Source of the DNA: Ferribacterium limneticum
Lineage (GTDB): Bacteria; Pseudomonadota; Gammaproteobacteria; Burkholderiales; Rhodocyclaceae
Assembly (NCBI RefSeq): GCF_020510565.1
Contig: NZ_CP075189.1
Coordinates: forward strand, 1,348,501 to 1,412,500
Direction: 5' to 3'
Length of the DNA stretch: 64,000 nucleotides
Below the pieces are notes generated by a model. It was not told where the DNA came from, searched no databases, and saw only the letters and a list, made by a program, of their open reading frames with translations. Positions 21,150-31,625 of this stretch are shown piece after piece. How positions within the stretch are numbered: the first letter of the stretch is position 1; each line of letters starts with the position of its first letter. A program made the position numbers and the translations under genes.

Positions 21150-23004
21150 CAGCGGCAGGCTTCCACAGTTGACCGATGGCGACCTTGGCCAGCTTCTTCT
21201 GGCGGCCGTAGATCAGATTGACCAGCCCGCGCGAGACGAAGACCGACGAGAAGATCGAGGTCAGGATGCCCAGACAATGGACGACGGCAAAGCCGCGGAT
21301 CGGGCCGGAGCCGAAAATCAGCAGGGCGAGGCCGGCGATCAGCGTCGTGATGTTGGAGTCGAGAATGGTCCCGAAGGCGCGTTCGTAGCCTTCCGCGATG
21401 GCACCTTGCGGCGGCATGCCGTTGCGCAGTTCCTCGCGCACCCGTTCGTTGATCAGCACGTTGGCGTCAATGGCCATACCGAGGGTCAGCGCGATGGCGG
21501 CGATGCCGGGCAGGGTCAGTGTGGCCTGCAACAGCGACAGGATGGCGACCAGGAAGAGCAGGTTGGAGGCCAGGGCGATGACCGAAACGACGCCGAACAT
21601 CTGGTAGTAAAGGATCATGAAGACGGCGATGGCGGCGAAGCCCCACATCGTCGACTGGAAACCCTTCTTGATGTTTTCGGCACCGAGCGACGGGCCGATG
21701 GTCCGTTCCTCGATGATGTCCATCGGCGCGGCCAGCGAGCCGGCGCGCAGCAGCAGCGCCGTGTCGTTGGCTTCCATGGTGCTCATGCGGCCGGAAATCT
21801 GCACCCGTCCGCCGCCGATTTCGCTGCGGATGACCGGGGCCGTGACGACTTCGCCCTTGCCCTTTTCGATGAGCAGGATGGCCATGCGCTTGTTGATGTT
21901 CTCGCGCGTGACGTCCTTGAAAATGCGGGCGCCGGCCGAGTCGAGCGTCAGATGGACAGCGGCTTCGTTGGTCTGGTTGTCGAAGCCGGGCTGGGCGTCG
22001 GTCAGGCGGTCGCCGGTGAGGACGACCTGCTTCTTGACGAGCAGCGGCTGGCCGCCACGTTCGTTGTAAACCTCGGTGCCAAAGGGCGGGTTACCGGCCA
22101 GGGCGGCTTCCAGCGCGCCGGTCGAGTCATCGACCATGCGGATTTCGAGGGTCGCCGTGCGGCCAAGGATGTCCTTGGCCTTGGCCGTGTCCTGCACGCC
22201 GGGCAACTGGACGACGATGCGGTCCTGACCCTGCTGCTGGATGATCGGCTCGGCGACGCCGAGTTCGTTGATCCGGTTGTGCAGCGTCGTGATGTTCTGC
22301 TTGAGGGCGAATTCGCCGAGCTTGTTCTGGGCTTCCGGCTTGAGCGTGGCGACCAACCTGGGTTCGCTGGCATCGCCGGCTTCGGTGACCAGCAGGTCGG
22401 GCTGGCTGTCGCCGATGGCGAAGCGGGCCTTGTCGCGGGTTTCAGCGTCGCGGAACTTGACGACGATGCGCTCGCCTTCACGATTCACGCCGCCGTGGCG
22501 CAGGTTCTTGTCGCGCAGCACGGTGCGCAGGTCGGCCGAGGTCGAGTCGAGCTTTTTGGTCAGCGCGCCCTTCATGTCGACTTGCAGCAGGAAATGCACA
22601 CCACCGCGCAGGTCGAGGCCGAGGTACATCGGCAGCGCGTGCAGCGAAGTCAGCCAGCTTGGTGAGGCGGTCAGCAGGTTCAAGGCAACGACGTACTGCG
22701 GGTCAGCGGCATCCGGGTTGAAGGTCTTTTCCAGGATGTCCTTGGCCTTCAACTGAATGTCGGTGCTAGTCAGGCGAACTTTGACGCCGACGTTGTCGAG
22801 CTGGATACCGTTGTGCGTTATGCCTGCGGTCTTCAAGGCATCCTCGACACGGGCCTGGGCCCTGGCGTCGACCTTGATCGTGACCTTGGCGCTGGACAAC
22901 TGCACAGCCGGCGATTCGCCGAAGAAGTTGGGCAGGGTATAGACGAAGCCCAGCAGCAGCGCGATGGCGATGGTGATGTACTTCCAGAGTGGGTAGCGAT
23001 TCAT
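21127..23004 (-). CDS. secD: Protein translocase subunit SecD
   Basis: 625 residues: an N-terminal helix, a large periplasmic domain with DLRGGVHFLLQVDM, and five C-terminal helices with GMAIDANVLINERVREE. Works with SecF and YajC at the SecYEG translocon. The last codons (ATVNGKK) coincide with a degenerate CCACGGTC repeat. A hairpin separates it from yajC. Confidence 0.97.
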   Translation of the reverse strand: MNRYPLWKYITIAIALLLGFVYTLPNFFGESPAVQLSSAKVTIKVDARAQARVEDALKTAGITHNGIQLDNVGVKVRLTSTDIQLKAKDILEKTFNPDAADPQYVVALNLLTASPSWLTSLHALPMYLGLDLRGGVHFLLQVDMKGALTKKLDSTSADLRTVLRDKNLRHGGVNREGERIVVKFRDAETRDKARFAIGDSQPDLLVTEAGDASEPRLVATLKPEAQNKLGEFALKQNITTLHNRINELGVAEPIIQQQGQDRIVVQLPGVQDTAKAKDILGRTATLEIRMVDDSTGALEAALAGNPPFGTEVYNERGGQPLLVKKQVVLTGDRLTDAQPGFDNQTNEAAVHLTLDSAGARIFKDVTRENINKRMAILLIEKGKGEVVTAPVIRSEIGGGRVQISGRMSTMEANDTALLLRAGSLAAPMDIIEERTIGPSLGAENIKKGFQSTMWGFAAIAVFMILYYQMFGVVSVIALASNLLFLVAILSLLQATLTLPGIAAIALTLGMAIDANVLINERVREELRNGMPPQGAIAEGYERAFGTILDSNITTLIAGLALLIFGSGPIRGFAVVHCLGILTSIFSSVFVSRGLVNLIYGRQKKLAKVAIGQLWKPAAATVNGKK

Positions 23005-23016
23005 GGCGGCTTCAAA

Positions 23017-23045
23017 GCAAAAAGGGCGACACGAAGCCGCCCTTT
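23017..23045 (-). terminator. Hairpin between yajC and secD (attenuator or partial terminator)
   Basis: Stem AAAGGGCG/CGCCCTTT (23021-23028 with 23038-23045), followed on the minus strand by a short U run. Placed inside the yajC-secD-secF run, so partial termination or mRNA stabilisation is more likely than full stop. Confidence 0.6.
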
Positions 23046-23052
23046 GGTGTGA

Positions 23053-23379
23053 TTACAGCGACTTCAGCGTGCCCTTGGGCAGAACCAGGCCGATCGACGG
23101 CTTTTGCACGACAACTTCGGTGCCGGTGGCGATTTCGACGGAGACGTAGCTGTCACCGACCTTGGTCACCTTGCCGACGATGCCGCCCTGGGTGACGACT
23201 TCGTCGCCCTTGGCCAGCGCGGCGAGCAGCGCCTTGTGTTCCTTGGCCTTTTTCATTTGCGGACGAATCATGAAGAACCACAGCACGACGAACATCAGGA
23301 TCATCGGCAGCATCTGCATCAGGCCACCCGTCGGGTCGGCGGAGGCAGCAGCGGTCTGGGCGTGGGCAAGGCTAATCAT
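23053..23379 (-). CDS. yajC: Preprotein translocase subunit YajC
   Basis: 108 residues with one membrane helix (MLPMILMFVVLWFFMI) followed by the conserved RPQMKKAKEHKALLAALAKGDEVVTQGGIVGKV region (key positions only). Accessory subunit of the SecDF complex. The usual gene order queA-tgt-yajC-secD-secF is preserved. Confidence 0.97.
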   Translation of the reverse strand: MISLAHAQTAAASADPTGGLMQMLPMILMFVVLWFFMIRPQMKKAKEHKALLAALAKGDEVVTQGGIVGKVTKVGDSYVSVEIATGTEVVVQKPSIGLVLPKGTLKSL

Positions 23380-23424
23380 TGTGGTAACTCCGGATAACTA
23401 AGAAATTCAGAACGCGCGATTCTA

Positions 23425-25597
<2,173 letters not shown>

Positions 25598-25817
25598 GGT
25601 CTGAATCCAGGTGGAAACTTGAACGGCCTTGCGCAGGGAAAGCCGTTTCGGTTGGTCAATAAATAGGCCCGGATTCTACCATTCGCCGGGTCAAGGCCGG
25701 CATGAAACACCGTCCGTTGCACAATCGCCGGCATTCGACCGTGGACCGCCGACAGGAATTCGTCGGATACTGTCGGGCTTGCTACACTAGTTCCAATTTC
25801 CAACATCGAGGTGCTTC

Positions 25818-26324
25818 ATGCTCAAGGGATTTCGGCTTGCGCTACTGTCCTGTCTGTTTGTTCTGCCCATCTTTCAAAAGGCCGGCGCCGAAGAACTGAA
25901 GATTGGCTACGTCAATCTGGAACGGGTTTTCCGGGAGGCCCCTGCGGCCATCAAGGCCAGCAAGAAAATGCAGGCGGAGTTCGAAGGTCGCCGGCAGGAT
26001 TTGCTGCGCCTCGAGAACGACTTCAAGTCGCGCCAGGCTGCGCTGGTGGACAAGGGTGCCTCGCTGTCGGATATTCAGCGGCGGGCCAAGGAGGCCGAAT
26101 TGGCCGAGATCTCGGTGAGTCTCCAGCGCAAGCAGCAGGAATTCAAGGAAGACCTCAAACTTCGGCAGAACGAAGAGACATCGGCCGTGCTTGAGAAAGC
26201 CAACAAAGCCATTTTCGATCTGGCCAAGTCCGAGCGTTGGGACCTCATCGTGCAAGAGGCGGTTTCCGTCAGCAGCAGAATCGATGTGACGGATAAAGTC
26301 ATCAAGAAAATGACCGGGGACTGA
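25818..26324 (+). CDS. OmpH/Skp-family periplasmic chaperone
   Basis: 168 residues with a signal peptide ending AGAEE. KIGYVNLERVFREAPAA begins the Skp core, followed by a long charged coiled-coil hairpin (about 45-125) and a C-terminal strand region. Skp proteins trap unfolded outer-membrane proteins in the periplasm. Unlike typical skp, the gene is not beside bamA, so it is probably a paralogue. A strong terminator follows. Confidence 0.85.
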   Translation: MLKGFRLALLSCLFVLPIFQKAGAEELKIGYVNLERVFREAPAAIKASKKMQAEFEGRRQDLLRLENDFKSRQAALVDKGASLSDIQRRAKEAELAEISVSLQRKQQEFKEDLKLRQNEETSAVLEKANKAIFDLAKSERWDLIVQEAVSVSSRIDVTDKVIKKMTGD

Positions 26325-26343
26325 TCGCCTCGAATCCACCGAG

Positions 26344-26371
26344 AAGGCCGGGTTTTTCCCGGCCTTTTTTT
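26344..26371 (+). terminator. Rho-independent terminator after the OmpH/Skp-like gene
   Basis: Stem AAGGCCGGG/CCCGGCCTT with a T5 loop, followed by a T run. Confidence 0.92.
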
Positions 26372-26444
26372 GTGCCTGTCAGCAAGGCGAATGATCGTTC
26401 GCCCCCTCGGCACTTCTTTGCCGGCGGCGGCAAGGGTTGCCGCA

Positions 26445-26660
26445 CTATCCCCGGATGTCGATGAGCGTGCCGAGAATCTGATCGCCGGTCTTGATGACGT
26501 TTGCCGCCGCCTTGGCTTCGATTTCTCCTTGGCGCATGGCCACCATCTTCCCGGCAAATTCATCGTTTTCGACGTTGAGGCCGCTTCCGGCGATGGCCGC
26601 ACGGTTGATGCCGGCCTGCAAACTTTGCAGGCCGCTGGACATGATTGAACTGATGGACAT
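26445..26660 (-). CDS. Small flagellar-rod/hook-like protein
   Basis: 71 residues: MSISSIMSSGLQSLQAGINRAAIAG (opening segment), then a middle with VAMRQGEIEAKAAANVIKTGDQILGTLIDIRG at the end (key parts only). The last part resembles the C-terminal helix of flagellar rod/hook proteins, which has the pattern V-x-L-x-Q-x-x-x-x-A-x-x-x-V-I-K-T-x-D-x-x-L. It lacks the rest of those proteins and no flagellar genes are near, so its role is unknown. Confidence 0.72.
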   Translation of the reverse strand: MSISSIMSSGLQSLQAGINRAAIAGSGLNVENDEFAGKMVAMRQGEIEAKAAANVIKTGDQILGTLIDIRG

Positions 26661-26720
26661 GGCTACCTCGATCGACAGTGACCCTGATGCTCAGCAGGTC
26701 TCGTGCCAGAAACGGGCGGC

Positions 26721-26927
26721 TCAGTTTTTCCCCGCTTCTTCCAATGCCCTGTTTCTTGCCTCGGCCTCCTTGTTCGCTGCGTCAAGGCTGGCTTTCATCG
26801 TGTCCATGTTGTCTTTTGCCTGCCTGGCCTGATCGGCCTGAAGTTTTCCTACGGTCGCCGCGCTTCCAGCGGTTTCCAGGCCGCAGCCGGAGAGAAGCAG
26901 GGCGGCAAGAGCAATCAGCATTTTCAT
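26721..26927 (-). CDS. Small putative lipoprotein
   Basis: 68 residues. Signal peptide with lipobox LLSGC (Cys15), then a short linker and one amphipathic helix (about 28-66) rich in Ala, Lys, Glu and Asp that may form a coiled coil, somewhat like Lpp. Function unknown. Separated from the previous small gene by 60 bases. Confidence 0.72.
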   Translation of the reverse strand: MKMLIALAALLLSGCGLETAGSAATVGKLQADQARQAKDNMDTMKASLDAANKEAEARNRALEEAGKN

Positions 26928-27088
26928 TTTTCGCTCCCTTTGGTCAGGTGGAGGTGACGCTCTGAAGGGGCCAAGTTAAACATTCTGAGCGTGTCAGTCA
27001 TTCTGGACCGTGCCGGAATGAAAGGCGACAAAAAACCCGCACGTGGGCGGGTTCAATGGACTTGCCTGGACTGCTTGAATGATCTTCC

Positions 27089-27173
27089 TGGTGCCCCGGG
27101 CCGGACTCGAACCGGCACACCTTTCGGCGGCGGATTTTGAATCCGCTGCGTCTACCGATTCCGCCACCGGGGC
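27089..27173 (-). tRNA. tRNA-Leu (CAA anticodon)
   Basis: 85 bases including an encoded CCA (minus strand). Acceptor GCCCCGG/CCGGGGC with discriminator A, anticodon loop TTCAAAA on stem GCGGA/TCCGC, a long variable arm, and T-loop GGTTCGAGTCC. Reads UUG codons. Confidence 0.96.
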
Positions 27174-27198
27174 ATTCGGAGCGCGGATTATCCATGAA

Positions 27199-27597
27199 TC
27201 ACTTCTTTGGTTCAAGTGAATCGCTGCAGGGAAAGGCTTTGGCCAGTGCGCCGGCGACCAGTGTGGCCGGGCTGACGGTCGTGTTGGACGGTACGCGTTC
27301 GACATGGATGACGACGGCGCGGACGAGACGCAGCGAAAGATCGGCGTCTTTCGGCAGGCAGAAGGCGTTGAGTTTGACGCCGACCTGTTCGGCCAGAAAG
27401 TCGCTGACCGCATAGCTGTCGGCGAAGCCGGCGACGTAGGCGATACAGCGGGCGCTGCGAATGGCCTGGAAAGGGTCGCTGGACTTTTGTCCGGCGTACA
27501 TCTCGTCGGCTACCTGGCAGTCGCCGCGCAGTTCCTGCCCAGTATAAGCCTGGGCCGAGGTGGCGAAGAGGAGAGCGATGAGCCAGAGAAATTTCAT
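27199..27597 (-). CDS. Rap1a/Tai-like small exported protein
   Basis: 132 residues from the ATG at 27597, which overlaps the stop of nirE (ATGA). Signal peptide ends AQAYT. Cysteines in GDCQVA, ARCIAYVAGFADSY, AFCLP and AFPC are spaced as in the Rap1a/Tai domain, which includes type VI immunity proteins but also many housekeeping periplasmic proteins. A longer open frame extends upstream but runs through nirE. An immunity role is not supported here, as no effector gene is in view. Confidence 0.8.
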   Translation of the reverse strand: MKFLWLIALLFATSAQAYTGQELRGDCQVADEMYAGQKSSDPFQAIRSARCIAYVAGFADSYAVSDFLAEQVGVKLNAFCLPKDADLSLRLVRAVVIHVERVPSNTTVSPATLVAGALAKAFPCSDSLEPKK

Positions 27598-28358
27598 TGT
27601 TTTTCGAACCAGTTGAGTTTTTCGTGCAGGCCGACGACGCTGCCGACGACGATCAGTGCCGGTGGCTTGATGCCGGATTCGGCGATGCGATGGGGCAGGG
27701 TGCCAAGCGTGGCGAGCAGGGTTTTCTGATCGGGCTGCGTGCCGTTGCGGACGACGGCGGCGGGCGTCATTGAAGGCAGGCCATGGTTGATCATCTGCCG
27801 GCAGATTTCTTCGACGGCGCCGATGCCCATGTAGAAGACGACGGTTTGCCGCGGCCGGGCCAGGGCTGGCCAGTCGAGATTGACCGTGCCATCCTTGAGA
27901 TGCCCCGTGACGAAAGTGACCGACTGGGCGTGGTCGCGGTGGGTCAGCGGGAAGCCGGCGTAGGCGGCACAACCGGCGGCGGCAGTGACGCCGGGGACGA
28001 CTTCGAAGGGAATGCCGGAGGCGACGAGGGTTTCGAGTTCTTCGCCGCCACGACCGAAGATGAACGGGTCGCCGCCCTTGAGACGGACGACCGAGAGGCC
28101 TTCCTGGGCGAGTTTGACCAGCAGTTCGTTGATCGAATCCTGGGGCAGTGTGTGCTTCGACGCTTCCTTGCCGGCGTAGATGCGGCGGGCGTCGGGGCGC
28201 GCCAGATCCATGATGCGGTCGCTGACCAGATGGTCGTAGACGAGGGCATCGGCGGCCGCTATCAGGCGCGCCGCCTTGACGGTCAGCAAGTCCGGATCGC
28301 CGGGGCCGGCGCCAACCAGCCAGACTTTTCCGGCTTCGAGTTTGTTCAGCTTGTTCAT
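27594..28358 (-). CDS. nirE: Uroporphyrinogen-III C-methyltransferase (SUMT)
   Basis: Makes precorrin-2 from uroporphyrinogen III using SAM, the first step toward siroheme and heme d1. 254 residues from the ATG at 28358, with AGGGA upstream. Motifs: VGAGPGDPDLLTVKA, VRLKGGDPFIFGRGGEE, VPGVTAAAGCAAYAG and THRDHAQSV. No fused CysG dehydrogenase domain. I name it nirE because it is divergent from nirS and shares its regulatory region; cobA is the alternative name. Confidence 0.9.
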   Translation of the reverse strand: MNKLNKLEAGKVWLVGAGPGDPDLLTVKAARLIAAADALVYDHLVSDRIMDLARPDARRIYAGKEASKHTLPQDSINELLVKLAQEGLSVVRLKGGDPFIFGRGGEELETLVASGIPFEVVPGVTAAAGCAAYAGFPLTHRDHAQSVTFVTGHLKDGTVNLDWPALARPRQTVVFYMGIGAVEEICRQMINHGLPSMTPAAVVRNGTQPDQKTLLATLGTLPHRIAESGIKPPALIVVGSVVGLHEKLNWFEKQ

Positions 28359-28516
28359 GCGTAATCCCTGCCTTTGGGCGGCCATCCTAATGCGGGACAG
28401 GGCGCCTGCCAATAGCGGGAAGTCAATGAATGATCGATATACCCACAAAGTATTAACAACATAGTCATAAAGAACTATAACTATATGAATGTAATGGGTT
28501 TATCTGCAGGAAAAGA

Positions 28517-28530
28517 TTGATGAGTATCAA
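28517..28530 (+). promoter_or_regulatory. FNR/DNR-type box upstream of nirS
   Basis: TTGATGAGTATCAA matches the FNR/DNR consensus TTGAT-N4-ATCAA in all ten specified positions. Its centre is about 93 bases before the nirS ATG. This predicts activation under low oxygen or NO by a CRP/FNR-family regulator. The divergent nirE start is 159 bases away and could share it. Confidence 0.85.
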
Positions 28531-28616
28531 GGATGCATCAGGGGCTCAGGTTCAACCTTGCGGACATCGCGTTGAGGGAGATGGGCGCGAATTATTTCGA
28601 TCCAGGAGATAGAAAG

Positions 28617-30302
28617 ATGAAGAAAACAGTAGTGGGGATGCTTGCACTTAGCGCCATGGCTGTCGCCATGGGTTCGGCCTTCGCTCAGGAAACCGCCAAG
28701 GCGGCGCCGAGCATGACGGCTGCAGAAAAGGAAACTGCGAAGAAGATTTACTTCGAGCGTTGCGCCGGTTGCCATGGTGTGTTGCGCAAGGGCGCCACCG
28801 GCAAGAACCTGGAGCCGCACTGGACGAAGAAGGACAAGGACGGCAACGTCACCGAGGGCGGCACGCTCAAGCTCGGCCAGCAGCGTCTGGAAAAGATCAT
28901 CGGTTACGGTACCGACGGTGGCATGGTCAACTTCGACGACATCCTGACCAAGGAAGAGTTGTCGCTGATGGCCAAGTACATCCAGAACACACCGGATGTG
29001 CCGCCGGAATACAGCTTCAAGGAAACGATGGATTCGTGGAAGGTCATCGTGCCGGTCGATCAGCGTCCGACCAAGCAGATGAACAAGTACAACCTCAAGA
29101 ACATGTTCTCGGTCACCCTGCGCGATACCGGCGAAGTGGCTCTGATCGACGGCGATACCAAGGAAATCCGCAGCATCGTCAAGACCGGCTACGCGGTTCA
29201 CATCTCGCGTCTGTCGGCTTCCGGCCGCTACGTTTATGTGATCGGTCGTGATGGTCGTCTGTCGCTGATCGACCTGTGGATGGAGAAGCCGGCTGTTGTG
29301 GCTGAAGTCAAGATCGGCTTCGACGCCCGTTCGGTCGATACCTCCAAGTTCAAGGGCTTCGAAGACAAGTACGCCGTGGCCGGCTCCTACTGGCCGCCCC
29401 AGTACGTGATCATGGACGGCGACACGCTCAAGCCGCGCAAGGTCGTTTCCACCCGTGGCATGACCGTCGATGGCGAATACCATCCGGAACCGCGCGTGGC
29501 TTCCATCGTGGCTTCCTTCATCAAGCCGGAATGGGTCATCAACATCAAGGAAACCGGTCAGATCCTGCTGGTCGATTATTCCGACATCGAGAACCTCAAG
29601 ACGACCACGGTCGGTTCCGCCAAGTTCCTGCATGACGGCGGCTGGGATGCTTCCAAGCGTTACTTCCTGGTGGCCGCCAATGCCTCCAACAAGATCGCTG
29701 CGGTCGATACCAAGACCGGCAAGCTGGCTGCCTTGGTCGATACCGCCAAGATCCCGCATCCGGGTCGTGGCGCCAACTTCACCCATCCGCAGTTCGGTCC
29801 GGTGTGGACCACCGGTCACCTCGGTGCCGATGTCCTGACCCTGATCAGCACGCCTTCCGAAAAGAAGTCGGACGCCAAGTTCAAGCAGTACAACTGGAAG
29901 GTGGTTCAGGAAGTGAAGCACGTGCCGGGCAACCTGTTCGTCAAGACCCATCCGAAGTCGCAGAATCTGTGGGCTGACTCGCCGCAGAATCCGGACAAGG
30001 AACTGGCTGAATCCGTTTCCGTCTGGAAGATGTCCGACCTGTCCAAGCCGTTCAAGGTGATCAACGTGGCCAAGGACTCCGGTCTGCCGGTGACCAAGGC
30101 TACCAAGCGCGCCGTGCATCCGGAATACAGCGCCGACGGCAAGGAAGTCTGGATCTCCCTGTGGGGTGGCAAGGCTGACCAGTCGGCCATCGTCGTCTAT
30201 GACGATGCGACGCTGACCTTGAAGAAGGTCATCACCGATCCGAAGATGATCACCCCGACCGGCAAATTCAACGTCTATAACACCCAGCACGACATCTACT
30301 GA
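28617..30302 (+). CDS. nirS: Cytochrome cd1 nitrite reductase
   Basis: Periplasmic enzyme reducing nitrite to NO in denitrification. 561 residues from the ATG at 28617 (AGGAG at 28603). Signal peptide ends AFAQE; the c-heme site CAGCH is at residues 49-53 in an N-terminal cytochrome c domain; the rest is the eight-bladed d1 propeller with repeated D-G-R/D-T blades and the late AVHPEYSADGKEVW segment with a d1-pocket His. Length and motifs match active NirS. Preceded by a perfect FNR/DNR box. Confidence 0.98.
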   Translation: MKKTVVGMLALSAMAVAMGSAFAQETAKAAPSMTAAEKETAKKIYFERCAGCHGVLRKGATGKNLEPHWTKKDKDGNVTEGGTLKLGQQRLEKIIGYGTDGGMVNFDDILTKEELSLMAKYIQNTPDVPPEYSFKETMDSWKVIVPVDQRPTKQMNKYNLKNMFSVTLRDTGEVALIDGDTKEIRSIVKTGYAVHISRLSASGRYVYVIGRDGRLSLIDLWMEKPAVVAEVKIGFDARSVDTSKFKGFEDKYAVAGSYWPPQYVIMDGDTLKPRKVVSTRGMTVDGEYHPEPRVASIVASFIKPEWVINIKETGQILLVDYSDIENLKTTTVGSAKFLHDGGWDASKRYFLVAANASNKIAAVDTKTGKLAALVDTAKIPHPGRGANFTHPQFGPVWTTGHLGADVLTLISTPSEKKSDAKFKQYNWKVVQEVKHVPGNLFVKTHPKSQNLWADSPQNPDKELAESVSVWKMSDLSKPFKVINVAKDSGLPVTKATKRAVHPEYSADGKEVWISLWGGKADQSAIVVYDDATLTLKKVITDPKMITPTGKFNVYNTQHDIY

Positions 30303-30332
30303 TCGACTGCTGTTTGTTTGATGTGACTTAAA

Positions 30333-30358
30333 GCTACGGGGGCGCAAGCCCCCGTAGC
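30333..30358 (+). terminator. Strong hairpin after nirS
   Basis: Perfect 10-bp stem GCTACGGGGG/CCCCCGTAGC with loop CGCAAG, 30 bases after the stop. There is no T run, so it may protect nirS mRNA 3' ends or cause partial termination, raising nirS over the downstream genes. Confidence 0.7.
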
Positions 30359-30434
30359 ATATGGATCAGCAGCAATTTGCGCAGGGGGACATGGCCTGCG
30401 CCGTGAGCAAATCATTTTGGTGGAGATAAGTACG

Positions 30435-31268
30435 ATGAAAAAGAATCTCGTTTCCCTGGCTATCTTTGGCGCCTTTGTCGCCCTCGGTTCGCAATCAGCC
30501 ATCGCGGCGCCGGACTGGAACAAGGCGGCCAAGAGCACGGTCCACGTTTTTCACCCGGGTGCGGCACCGATCGAGTGGCTGCAGGGCAAGGGTGAGCACA
30601 GCGGCGCCAGCGGCCTGAAAAAAGGCGAAACCTGTGCTGGTTGCCACGTTGAGGACGGCAAGCTGAGTCTTGACCTGAAGCGTCTGGCCAGTAAGGAAAT
30701 GGAGCCGAAGGGCGCGCCCAAGACGATGACCTATCCGGTCACCGTGCAGGCTGCTTTCGATGCGACCAATCTGTATGTTCGCTTGACCTTCAAGGCCCCG
30801 GCCGGCGGCTTCGACAAATCCGACAAGGACAATGAACTCAAGGCCACAATGATGTTCCCGAACGACAAGGTGCCGCTGGCCGATCAGGCCGGTTGCTGGG
30901 CCGCCTGTCACGACGACGCCAAGGGTATGCCGAAGGGCAAGGACAAGACGAAGTACGTCTCGGCTGGCGCCATGGATCTGGTGCAGTGGGCGAGCAGTGG
31001 CAAGTCGTCTGACGGTTTCGTTGCCGACAAGCGCAGCATGACGGGCGGCAAGGCCGGCGGAACGGCAGAGGGCGCCAAGGCAGGCGATACCTACACCGTG
31101 ACCTTCACCCGCAAGCTGGCTGGTAACGCCGTTCTGGCTCCGGGCAAGGCTGTGCCGTTCGGCATCGCCATCCACGCCGACAACGCAGCCGGCCGTTTCC
31201 ATCACGTTTCTTTCGGCCACACGATTGGTCTGGGTGCCGACGGCGACGTGAAAGCGGCCAAGCAGTAA
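30435..31268 (+). CDS. Exported heme protein, cytochrome c-552/EB-dh-like domain
   Basis: 277 residues from the ATG at 30435 (TGGAGAT upstream). Signal peptide ends IAAPD. Heme c site CAGCH at 67-71, then a beta-rich domain resembling the heme-binding subunit of ethylbenzene dehydrogenase/DMSO reductase enzymes, with AGCWAACHDD (Cys154, Cys158, His159), an unusual CxxxCH spacing. Late HVSFGHTIGLG could give an axial ligand. Likely an electron carrier for NirS by position; function not proven. Confidence 0.82.
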   Translation: MKKNLVSLAIFGAFVALGSQSAIAAPDWNKAAKSTVHVFHPGAAPIEWLQGKGEHSGASGLKKGETCAGCHVEDGKLSLDLKRLASKEMEPKGAPKTMTYPVTVQAAFDATNLYVRLTFKAPAGGFDKSDKDNELKATMMFPNDKVPLADQAGCWAACHDDAKGMPKGKDKTKYVSAGAMDLVQWASSGKSSDGFVADKRSMTGGKAGGTAEGAKAGDTYTVTFTRKLAGNAVLAPGKAVPFGIAIHADNAAGRFHHVSFGHTIGLGADGDVKAAKQ

Positions 31269-31274
31269 GCCACC

Positions 31275-31625
31275 ATGCCATCCGGACTCGTGAAGCATTC
31301 CGGATGGCTGTGCCTGAAAAGAGCGCCGCTTGTGCTGGCGCTCTTTTCTTTTGCCGCGCTGGCCGAGACCGTGGTCGAGGTGCGCATCGAGGGCTATCAA
31401 TTCCGGCCGGCCGAGGTGAGCATCAAGGCGGGTGACAGCGTACGGTGGACCAATCACGAAAAGCGGACCAGCCATTCGGTTGTTTTTCCGGCTGAAGGCG
31501 GACTGGAGTCCGAGCGGATGTTCCCCGATGAAAGCTGGCAGCGTCGTTTCGATAAGCCGGGGCGCTACGCCTACCATTGCGGGCCGCATCCGGAAATGAC
31601 GGGAGTTGTTCTTGTCACCGAGTAA
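31275..31625 (+). CDS. Cupredoxin
   Basis: 116 residues with a signal peptide ending ALAET. Type I copper ligands are visible as His67 (SHSVVF) and Cys102, His105, Met108 (YHCGPHPEM), as in plastocyanin and pseudoazurin. Periplasmic electron carrier; a donor to NirS is inferred from its place between nirS and nirC. The end overlaps the nirC start by 14 bases. Confidence 0.9.
   Translation: MPSGLVKHSGWLCLKRAPLVLALFSFAALAETVVEVRIEGYQFRPAEVSIKAGDSVRWTNHEKRTSHSVVFPAEGGLESERMFPDESWQRRFDKPGRYAYHCGPHPEMTGVVLVTE

Noticed and set aside
25728..25748. TTCGACCGTGG near 25735 as another repeat copy
   Set aside because: Only the last ten bases match; no A-rich half.
26401..26425. CGGCACTTCTTTGCC as a sigma-54 promoter
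   Set aside because: The spacing between GG and GC is one base short.
27199..27972. Longer 257-residue version of the Rap1a-like gene
   Set aside because: The extra N-terminal part overlaps nirE in another frame and lacks a signal peptide; ATG 27597 gives a proper one.
30318..30331. TTGATGTGACTTAA after nirS as a third FNR/DNR box
   Set aside because: Second half site matches only two of five bases and it sits in the 3' region of nirS.
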